Below are positions 57,937-64,000 of a DNA stretch of 64,000 nucleotides, in pieces; the first letter of the stretch is position 1; each line of letters starts with the position of its first letter. A program made the position numbers and the translations under genes. The DNA is from VRUE01 sp036376915 (GTDB taxonomy: Bacteria; Actinomycetota; Thermoleophilia; Solirubrobacterales; 70-9), in the NCBI GenBank assembly GCA_036376915.1, contig DASUZK010000023.1, positions 1 to 64,000 on the forward strand, written 5' to 3'. A model generated the notes under the pieces. That model was not told the origin of the DNA, ran no database searches, and saw nothing but the letters and a program-made list of their open reading frames with translations.

Positions 57937-59928
57937 CTATTTCGTCGTGAACGTTTCATCTTCCCCGTAGCTGGTGCCTTCGGCGTTGGTCGCGACGACG
58001 CGGAAGTGGTAGGTCATGCCCGATTTGAGGCCACCTAAGGCTTCGCTGACTTCGACGCCGCTTTCTCCGGAGCCGATGCCTTCTCCTTCCGCCGGCACGC
58101 TGAAGCCGTATTCGGAGGTCGTGCCGATTTCGAAGTGGTAAGAGGTTGCAAGCCCGTTGGGGTTGACGGTGCCATGCATCGTGGCGGCTTTGGTAGTCAC
58201 TTCGCTCGCGGCTTCGGTGGTGACCGTCGGGCGGTCAGGGGTCCACTTCTGCACGCGGTGGTTGGAGTAGTCGGCGACCCAGACGTCGTCCGAGGCGTCA
58301 ACCGCGATGCCCCATGGCCAGGCGAGCTGAGCGTTGCCGGTGCCTTCGGTGCCGAACTGGCTGAGGTATTCCCCTTGTGAGTCGAACCTCTGGACGCGGC
58401 TGTTCGAGGCGTCGGTGACCCAAACGTTCCCGGAGGAGTCCACCGCTATGTCGACTGGAAAGCCGAACTGGCCGTTGCCGGTGCCATTGGTGCCGAACTG
58501 ACTGAGGTATTCCCCTTCGGCATTGAACTTCTGGACGCGGTGGTTTGCGGAGTCGGCGACCCAGACGTCGCCTGAGGAGTCCACCGCAATGCCTAAGGGG
58601 CTTTTGAACTGACCGTTGCCGGTGCCATTGGTGCCGAACTGACTGAGGTATTCCCCTTCGGCATTGAACTTCTGGACGCGGTCGTTGTCGGTGTCGGCGA
58701 CCCAGAGGTTGTCAGAGGAGTCCACCGCTATGCCCGTGGGAAAGTAGAACTGACCGTTGCCGGAGCCATTGGTGCCGAACTGGCTGAGGTATTCCCCACT
58801 GGAGTTGAACTTCTGGACGCGGCTGTTTTCGGCGTCGACGACCCAGACATCGCCTGAGGAGTTCACCGCAATGCCGAAGGACTGGTGGAACTGGCCATTG
58901 CCGGTGCCTGTGCTGCCGAATTTGGAGAGGTATTTCCCGCTGGAGTTGAACTTCTGGACGCGGTTGTTGTCGGAGTCGGCGACCCAGACGTCGCCCGAGG
59001 AGTCCACGGCTATGCCGATGGGGCGGAAGAACTGACCGTTGCCGGAGCCTTGGGTGCCAAAGGCAAAGGAAAAGCGCTCGTCAAGTACCCACTTCTGCAC
59101 ACGGTCGTTGCCGGTGTCGACGACCCAGACGTCGCCCAAGGGGTCCACCGCAATGCCGAAGGACTGGGAGAACTGGCCGTTGCCGGAGCCAGAACCGCCG
59201 AACTGGCTGAGGTATTCCCCTTCGGAATTGAACTTCTGGACGCGGTTGAGGTTTTGGTCGGCGACCCAGACGCTCCCGGAAGAGTCCACTGCTATGCCGG
59301 TTGGAATGCCGAACTGACCGTTGCCGGTGCCTGTGCTGCCAAATTTGGAGAGGTATTCCCCACTGGAGTTGAACTTCTGGACGCGGTTGTTGCCGGTGTC
59401 GACGACCCAGACGTTGCCCGAGGAGTCCACGGCTATGCCGTAGGGGGCTATGAACTGGCCATTGCCGGAGCCAAAGCTGCCGAATTTGGAGAGGTATTCC
59501 CCACTGGAGTTGAACTTCTGGACGCGGTCGTTTTCGGTGTCGACAACCCAGACGTTGCCCGAGGAGTCCACGGCGACACCGAGGGGACTAGAGAGCTGGC
59601 CGTTGCCGGTGCCTTCGGTGCCGAACTGGCTGAGGTATTCCCCACTGGAGTTGAACTTCTGGACGCGGTTGTTGCTCGTGTCGGCGACCCAGGCGTTGCC
59701 CGAGGAGTCCACGGCGACACCGTGGGGCCAGTCGAACTGGCCGTTGCCGGTGCCTTCGGTGCCGAAGGCGAAGGAGAAGTCTTCTGCGCTCGCAGAGCCG
59801 GCACTGACTATGGCAAGCATGAGGGTGAAAGCCACGGCCAGGCCAAAGGATCCAGAGATGATCCGACGCCATCTGGCTAAACCAGGTCGTTCGGTGCTCG
59901 CAATCGCTTCCACGTTCTCCTCCGGCAT
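57937..59928 (-). CDS. secreted NHL-repeat protein with Fn3-like C-terminus
   Basis: Exported protein of 663 residues from the ATG at 59928. A signal peptide (FGLAVAFTLMLAIVSAGSASA) is followed by 11 NHL repeats of about 47 residues, each of the form FGTxGTGNGQF...GIAVDSSGDVWVADxxNxRVQKFNSSGEYLSQ. After repeat 5 the linker differs (KWVLDERFSFAFG), which splits the array into 5 and 6 blades. The last ~90 residues (VTTEAASEVTTKAATMHGTVNPNG ... TYHFRVVATNAEGTSYG) look like a fibronectin type III-like module. Likely a surface adhesin or binding protein. Confidence 0.88.
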   Translation of the reverse strand: MPEENVEAIASTERPGLARWRRIISGSFGLAVAFTLMLAIVSAGSASAEDFSFAFGTEGTGNGQFDWPHGVAVDSSGNAWVADTSNNRVQKFNSSGEYLSQFGTEGTGNGQLSSPLGVAVDSSGNVWVVDTENDRVQKFNSSGEYLSKFGSFGSGNGQFIAPYGIAVDSSGNVWVVDTGNNRVQKFNSSGEYLSKFGSTGTGNGQFGIPTGIAVDSSGSVWVADQNLNRVQKFNSEGEYLSQFGGSGSGNGQFSQSFGIAVDPLGDVWVVDTGNDRVQKWVLDERFSFAFGTQGSGNGQFFRPIGIAVDSSGDVWVADSDNNRVQKFNSSGKYLSKFGSTGTGNGQFHQSFGIAVNSSGDVWVVDAENSRVQKFNSSGEYLSQFGTNGSGNGQFYFPTGIAVDSSDNLWVADTDNDRVQKFNAEGEYLSQFGTNGTGNGQFKSPLGIAVDSSGDVWVADSANHRVQKFNAEGEYLSQFGTNGTGNGQFGFPVDIAVDSSGNVWVTDASNSRVQRFDSQGEYLSQFGTEGTGNAQLAWPWGIAVDASDDVWVADYSNHRVQKWTPDRPTVTTEAASEVTTKAATMHGTVNPNGLATSYHFEIGTTSEYGFSVPAEGEGIGSGESGVEVSEALGGLKSGMTYHFRVVATNAEGTSYGEDETFTTK
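58245..59780 (-). repeat. tandem coding repeats of about 141 bp (NHL blades)
   Basis: Eleven near-identical units inside the NHL gene, most 141 bases apart. Several segments (for example GAGGTATTCCCC followed by the NSSGEYL codons) are repeated almost without change, so recombination or slippage between units is likely. Confidence 0.85.
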
Positions 59929-60001
59929 AGAGTTGGTCAAGAAAACGTGACTATCCCTATCAGCCGTACGGCAGAAAAGCCAGGGCGCGCCGGCTCGCCC
60001 G

Positions 60002-60433
60002 TCAGCGCCCGCTGGAGCCGAAGCCGCCGTCGCCGCGGGTCGAGTTGGCCAGGGCCTCCGCCTCGACCGGCTCAGCCAGGGCAATAGGCGTGATCACCAG
60101 TTGGGCGATGCGGTCGCCGGGCTCGACCCGGAAGGTCTCGGCCGGGTCGGTGTTGAGCAGCAACACCCGCAGCTCGCCGCGATACCCGGAGTCGATCAGC
60201 CCCGGAGCGTTGACCAACGCGATCCCGTGCTTCTTCGCCAAGCCCGACCTCGGCAGCACCAATCCCGCGTGCCCCTCCGGAATCTCCACGGCGACCCCGG
60301 TCCCAACGCTCCACCTCTCCCCCGGCCCGATGTGCGCCGCCTCGCAGGCGTACAGGTCCAATCCCGCATCCCCCGCATGCGCCCGCGTCGGCAGCTTCGC
60401 CTCGGGCTTCAATTTCGCGACAGGCAGCTCCAC
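60002..60433 (-). CDS. dut: dUTP diphosphatase
   Basis: Trimeric dUTPase that hydrolyses dUTP to dUMP and keeps uracil out of DNA. It has 143 residues and all five motifs: DAGLDLYA, LPRSGLAKKHGIA, GLIDSGYRGEL, DRIAQLVI and the C-terminal RGDGGFGSSG arm. The GTG at 60433 is chosen because TAGGGT lies 7 bases upstream; a GTG at 60442 would overlap that box. Confidence 0.96.
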   Translation of the reverse strand: MELPVAKLKPEAKLPTRAHAGDAGLDLYACEAAHIGPGERWSVGTGVAVEIPEGHAGLVLPRSGLAKKHGIALVNAPGLIDSGYRGELRVLLLNTDPAETFRVEPGDRIAQLVITPIALAEPVEAEALANSTRGDGGFGSSGR

Positions 60434-60440
60434 GGCCGCC

Positions 60441-60446
60441 ACCCTA
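60441..60446 (-). promoter_or_regulatory. -10 box TAGGGT before dut
   Basis: TAGGGT on the minus strand, 7 bases before the GTG at 60433. Confidence 0.5.
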
Positions 60447-60456
60447 GCCGTCCCTG

Positions 60457-61785
60457 CTACGCGGCGACCGCGAGGTCTTCGAAGCGGTGCAGCTCGGCGC
60501 GTGGAACCCTGGCGCGGACGAGGACCCCGTCGGGGCGGTCCTCGCGATCCAGGTCGCCGGCGACCTCGTGCAGCTCATGCAGGCGGCCGCCTTCTGCATA
60601 GGGGATCAGCAGCTCCACTTCGGCCAGGGTGTCCTCGAAGGCCCGCTCGATCCGCTTTCGGAGATCGTCGAGTCCCTCGCCGTCAAGCGCGGAGACGACC
60701 ACTGCATCGGGATGGCGCAGGAGCGCCTCCTCCCGATTCTCGGCGTCGAGCAGGTCGGCCTTGTTGAGCACGAGCAGGCGCGGACTCTCGCCGGCGCCGA
60801 TCTCCTCCAGCACCTCGTCGACCGCGCGCATGTCCGCCAGGCGGCGCTCCTCCGGCGCCGCCGCGTCGACCACGTGCAGGATCAGGTCGGCGAGCACGGT
60901 CTCCTCCAAGGTGGCCTTGAAGGCCTCGACCAGCTGGTGGGGCAGCTTCTCGATGAAGCCGACCGTGTCGGTCAGCAGATAGTCGCGCCCGGAGAGCTCG
61001 AGGCCGCGGGTGGTCGGGTCGAGGGTGTGGAAGAGCCGGTCGCCGACGCCGACCTCAGCTCCGGTCAGCGCGTTCAGCAGGGTCGACTTGCCGGCGTTGG
61101 TGTAGCCGGCGAGCGCCACCCGCGGGAGCGAGGAGCGGTCGCGGCGGGCGCGCATCACGCCGCGGTTGCGCTGGAGTCGCGTCAGGCGGCGGCGCAGGGC
61201 GGCGATCCGGTCGCGGGCGAGGCGGCGGTCGGTCTCGATCTGGCTCTCGCCCGGGCCCCTGGTGCCGATGCCGCCGTCCATCCTGCCCGCGCCGAGGCGC
61301 TCGAGGTGGGTCCAGAGCCCCCGCATGCGGGCCAGGTTGTATTCGAGCTGGGCCAGCTCGACCTGCAGCTTTCCCTCCGCCGAGTGGGCGTGGTCGGCGA
61401 AGATGTCGAGGATCACCGCGGTGCGGTCGATCACCGGCACGCCGAGCGCGGCCTCCAGGTTGCGCTCCTGCCGCGGTGCGAGCTCGTCGTCACAGGCGAC
61501 GAGGTTGGCGTCGCAGGCCGCGATCTGCTCCTTCAGCTCGTCCAGCTTGCCGCGGCCGACGTAGCGGTCGGGGTCGGGCGCGTCGCGCTGCTGCATCGCC
61601 TCCCCCGCGGTGGCCACGCCGGCGGTCCGCAGCAGCTCCTTCAGCTCCGCCAGCGGATCGGCGCTGGCCTGTCCGCGCGCGATGCCGATCGCCAGGGCCC
61701 GTTGCTTGGCCCGGGGGTTGGAGACGCCGGCGCTGTTCGCGCCTTGGCCGGTCTGCGTCTTGCGTCCGTTTCGGGATCGTTGCAC
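60457..61785 (-). CDS. hflX: GTPase HflX
   Basis: Ribosome-binding GTPase that splits stalled or heat-damaged ribosomes. It has 442 residues. The N-terminal HflX domain has ERNLEAALGVPVIDRTAVILDIFADHAHSAEGKLQVELAQL and the linker GPGESQIETDRRLARDRI (both quoted in part). G1 is VALAGYTNAGKSTLLNAL, G3 is TDTVGFIEKLP and G4 is LVLNKADLL. The GTG has TACAAT 8 bases upstream. Divergent from the epimerase gene. Confidence 0.95.
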   Translation of the reverse strand: MQRSRNGRKTQTGQGANSAGVSNPRAKQRALAIGIARGQASADPLAELKELLRTAGVATAGEAMQQRDAPDPDRYVGRGKLDELKEQIAACDANLVACDDELAPRQERNLEAALGVPVIDRTAVILDIFADHAHSAEGKLQVELAQLEYNLARMRGLWTHLERLGAGRMDGGIGTRGPGESQIETDRRLARDRIAALRRRLTRLQRNRGVMRARRDRSSLPRVALAGYTNAGKSTLLNALTGAEVGVGDRLFHTLDPTTRGLELSGRDYLLTDTVGFIEKLPHQLVEAFKATLEETVLADLILHVVDAAAPEERRLADMRAVDEVLEEIGAGESPRLLVLNKADLLDAENREEALLRHPDAVVVSALDGEGLDDLRKRIERAFEDTLAEVELLIPYAEGGRLHELHEVAGDLDREDRPDGVLVRARVPRAELHRFEDLAVAA

Positions 61786-61793
61786 TCGAGTCG

Positions 61794-61799
61794 ATTGTA
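61794..61799 (-). promoter_or_regulatory. -10 box TACAAT before hflX
   Basis: TACAAT on the minus strand, 8 bases before the GTG at 61785. Confidence 0.55.
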
Positions 61800-61818
61800 G
61801 GCGCGGGTCTCGTCCGGA

Positions 61819-61824
61819 TAGGGT
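61819..61824 (+). promoter_or_regulatory. -10 box TAGGGT before the epimerase-like gene
   Basis: TAGGGT, 8 bases before the GTG at 61833. Confidence 0.5.
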
Positions 61825-61832
61825 TAGCGGCC

Positions 61833-62828
61833 GTGAAGGTCTTCGTCACAGGAGGGACGGGCTTCATCGGCGGCGAGGTCGTGCGCCAGCTGCGCGCCCG
61901 TGGCGACGACGTGGCCTGCCTGGTGCGAACCCCCGAGAAGGGCGCGAAGCTGTCGGATCTCGGCTGCACGCTCGTCGCCGGGGACCTCGGCGACGAGGCG
62001 GCCCTCCGCCAGGGCATGGAGGGTTGCGACGCGGTCGTCCACGTCGCGGCGATGTACGAGGTCGGGGTCCCGGCCAAGCGGCACCCGGCGATGTACGAGG
62101 CCAACGTCCGCGGCACCGAGCGGGTGATGAGGGCGGCCCTGGAGACCAAGGTCCCCAAGGTCGTCCACGTCTCGACAGTCGGCACCTTCGGCAACACGCA
62201 TCGCAAGGTCGTCGACGAGACGTACAGACATCCGGGCAAGGAATTCACCTCCTACTACGAGGAGACGAAGCTCGAATCGCAGCGGATCGCCGAACGCCTG
62301 ATCGCCGAGGAGGGCCTGCCCTGCGTGATCGTCCAGCCCGGCGGCGTCTACGGCCCCGGCGACACCTCACAGGTGGCCGACCTGCTCGAGCAGTTCTTCG
62401 CCGGCAGGCTGCCGCTGCTCCCCTTCCCCGAGCTGGGCATCTGCATGACTCACGTCGAGGACATCGCCGGAGGCATCCTGCTCGCTCTCGACAAGGGCAA
62501 GGCCGGGGAGGCCTACGTGCTCAGCGGTCCGGTGACGACGATGCGCGACGCGATCGAGACCGTGGCCGGCCTTTCCGGGCGCAAGGCGCCGAAGCGGGCG
62601 CTGCCGACCGGATTGATGAAGGCGATGGCGCCCTTCGGGCCGCTGGTCGGGAAGCTGATGGGCCAGCCGCCGAACCTGCACGAGCTGATCTCCTCGGCCG
62701 ACGGCGTCACCTTCTGGGCCAGCCACGAGAAGGCCAGTCGCGAGCTCGGCTACGCGCCGCGCGGGATGGAGGAGGGCATGCGCCAGACCCTGGAAGTCGA
62801 CGAGCGCTTCCCCTCTCCGGCGGCCTGA
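61833..62828 (+). CDS. NAD-dependent epimerase/dehydratase family protein
   Basis: Extended-SDR enzyme of 331 residues. The cofactor motif is VFVTGGTGFIGGEVVRQL. The catalytic Tyr-Lys is in FTSYYEETKLESQRIAE, and VHVSTVGTFGNT holds the Ser region. It resembles hopanoid-associated sugar epimerase (HpnA) or dihydroflavonol-reductase-like proteins; the substrate is unknown. The GTG start is fixed by TAGGGT. It is followed after 14 bases by the MBL gene. Confidence 0.87.
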   Translation: MKVFVTGGTGFIGGEVVRQLRARGDDVACLVRTPEKGAKLSDLGCTLVAGDLGDEAALRQGMEGCDAVVHVAAMYEVGVPAKRHPAMYEANVRGTERVMRAALETKVPKVVHVSTVGTFGNTHRKVVDETYRHPGKEFTSYYEETKLESQRIAERLIAEEGLPCVIVQPGGVYGPGDTSQVADLLEQFFAGRLPLLPFPELGICMTHVEDIAGGILLALDKGKAGEAYVLSGPVTTMRDAIETVAGLSGRKAPKRALPTGLMKAMAPFGPLVGKLMGQPPNLHELISSADGVTFWASHEKASRELGYAPRGMEEGMRQTLEVDERFPSPAA

Positions 62829-62842
62829 GCATCCCGGCAGCC

Positions 62843-63670
62843 GTGCGGGTCATCGACGTAGAGCACCTCGGCCGCCCTCGGGTGATCGGCTGCTGGGAAG
62901 TCGACGGGTGCCTGGTCGACCCGGGGCCGCAGTCCTCGATGGAGACGCTGCTGGAGGCGCTCGGCGACGAGCAGCCGCGGGCGCTCCTCCTCACCCACAT
63001 CCACCTCGACCACGCCGCCGCGACGGGAGCGCTGGTGCGCCGCTGGCCCGGGCTCGAGGTCTACGTGCACGAGCGCGGCGCCCCGCACCTCGTCGACCCC
63101 TCGAAGCTGCTGGCCAGCGCCGAGCGGCTCTACGGCGATCACATGGAGCGGCTCTGGGGCGAGATCGTGCCGGTGCCCGAGGCAAACGTGCGCCCGCTCG
63201 CCGGCGGCGAGGACCTGCTCGGCATGCGCGTCGCCTATACGCCCGGCCATGCCTCCCACCACGTCTGCTACCTGCACGAAGAGACCGGCACCGCCTTCGT
63301 CGGCGACGTCGCCGCGGTCCGCATCCCGCCATCGGACTTGATCGTGCCTCCCACCCCGCCGCCGGACATCGACATCGAGACCTGGATCGAGTCGATCGCG
63401 ATCGTCGAGTCCTGGCGGCCCGAGCGCCTCGCCCTCACGCACTTCGGCCAGGTCGACGACCCGATCGAGCACCTGGAGGCGGTCCGGCTGCGCCTGCGCG
63501 AGGAGGCCGAGCTGGCGCGGCAGCTCTCCGAGCAGGAATACGAGCATCGCCACCGGCTCCACATCGCGGAGAACGCCGACCCGATCACGGCCGAGGTGCT
63601 GATCCAGTGCGTCCCGCCCGAGTACCAGTGGCGCGGGCTTGACCGCTACTGGCGCAAGCGCGAGGGTTAA
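62843..63670 (+). CDS. metallo-beta-lactamase-fold hydrolase
   Basis: Zinc hydrolase of 275 residues. The metal motif HxHxDH is LLTHIHLDHAAATGAL; further ligands are in YTPGHASHHVCYLH, GDVAA and LALTHFG. The C-terminal ~60 residues form a helical region (VRLRLREEAELARQL). It resembles glyoxalase II-like or ribonuclease-like MBL proteins with unknown substrate. The GTG at 62843 follows the epimerase gene closely, probably one unit. A perfect palindrome CCCGCTGCAGCGGG lies after the stop (63675-63688). Confidence 0.85.
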   Translation: MRVIDVEHLGRPRVIGCWEVDGCLVDPGPQSSMETLLEALGDEQPRALLLTHIHLDHAAATGALVRRWPGLEVYVHERGAPHLVDPSKLLASAERLYGDHMERLWGEIVPVPEANVRPLAGGEDLLGMRVAYTPGHASHHVCYLHEETGTAFVGDVAAVRIPPSDLIVPPTPPPDIDIETWIESIAIVESWRPERLALTHFGQVDDPIEHLEAVRLRLREEAELARQLSEQEYEHRHRLHIAENADPITAEVLIQCVPPEYQWRGLDRYWRKREG

Positions 63671-63674
63671 GACG

Positions 63675-63688
63675 CCCGCTGCAGCGGG
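63675..63688 (+). terminator. 14-bp palindrome after the MBL gene
   Basis: CCCGCTGCAGCGGG, 4 bases past the stop. A short stem with no loop beyond the centre; weak terminator candidate. Confidence 0.3.
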
Positions 63689-63727
63689 TACGTGCTCGTC
63701 CATCGTCAGCCATCCCAGGAGGCAAGC

Positions 63728-64000
63728 GTGAAACCGATTCTCCCTCGGCGTCCCGGTCTCGTAGCTCTCTTCGTCCTTGCCGCGACGGCCTCCGTCGGCC
63801 TCGCTGCCTGTGGCGACGAGGAGGAGGCGCAGACACTGACCTTCACGGTCGCGCAGGAAGGCAAAGGCTCCAAGGTCAGCGGGCCTGAGAGCGCTGAAGC
63901 CGGCCTCGCGGAGATCACGCTCGAGAACGAAGGGAAAGGCGAAAGCGACCTGCAGCTGATCCGCGTCGAGGGGGACCACTCGGCCGAAGAAGCCATCGAA
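63728..64000 (+). CDS. lipoprotein, 3' end beyond window
   Basis: Start of a lipoprotein gene cut by the window edge (91 codons visible). AGGAGG lies 5 bases before the GTG. The signal peptide (PILPRRPGLVALFVLAATASVG) ends in a lipobox LAAC, the substrate for the LspA encoded at 13954. The mature part starts GDEEEAQTLTFTVAQEGKG and looks like a small beta-rich extracytoplasmic domain. Family not identified. Confidence 0.8.
   Translation, partial: MKPILPRRPGLVALFVLAATASVGLAACGDEEEAQTLTFTVAQEGKGSKVSGPESAEAGLAEITLENEGKGESDLQLIRVEGDHSAEEAIE

Noticed and set aside
58245..59780. Regular repeats that could suggest a CRISPR array
   Set aside because: The period is about 141 bases, a multiple of three, and the units encode NHL blades in one open frame. 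No short identical repeats with unique spacers and no cas genes are present.

Overview
The window is one stretch of very GC-rich chromosome. The best-supported origin is a deep-branching actinobacterium of the class Thermoleophilia, close to Solirubrobacterales. The main reasons are the gene order around sepF, an RsiG/FHA/MerR block, murT-gatD, VKOR-DsbA, a WS/DGAT acyltransferase, and RHS and NHL surface proteins like those of that group. This assignment is an inference; no marker search was possible.

Layout. A 5S rRNA (about 21-136) ends an rRNA operon. It is followed by two alpha/beta hydrolases and a small unknown gene on the minus strand. MurA (with Asp in place of the catalytic Cys) starts a plus-strand run. 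The his cluster hisZ-G-D-B-H-A comes next, then hisF under its own promoter with a CCA-adding-type enzyme, pgeF and a YggS protein. The envelope and division block is sepF-proC-yggT-lspA-rluD. The translation and envelope block is rpsB-tsf-pyrH-frr-uppS-cdsA, followed by dxr-rseP. Two unrecognised, translationally coupled membrane proteins sit between rseP and ispG. After ispG come an acyl-CoA synthetase, proS, pgsA, and a regulatory trio: an RsiG-like c-di-GMP-binding anti-sigma candidate, a zinc-ribbon FHA protein and a MerR/FtsR-like regulator.

From 33.7 kb the content is more accessory: a 1229-residue RHS protein, an HTH-membrane-RskA-like fusion, nadE, a secreted metalloprotease, WS/DGAT, dinB, ccdA, an FUSC-like transporter, a lipid-metabolism thiolase/SDR pair, VKOR-DsbA, bcp and a cyclophilin. 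A diacylglycerol-kinase-like gene is broken by an in-frame amber codon. It is followed by murT, a methyltransferase and gatD in overlapping order. An 11-repeat NHL protein, dut, hflX, an epimerase, an MBL hydrolase and the start of a lipoprotein close the window.

Two features recur along the sequence. First, more than 20 unit-leading genes have a TANNNT hexamer 6-10 bases before the start codon and no Shine-Dalgarno sequence, which points to widespread leaderless transcription and fixes many starts. Second, intergenic spaces hold long hairpins. Some directly follow stop codons and are probably terminators. Two sets are dispersed repeats: a ~92-base palindromic element at 12189 and 27371, and a bulged hairpin at 14417 and 50216.
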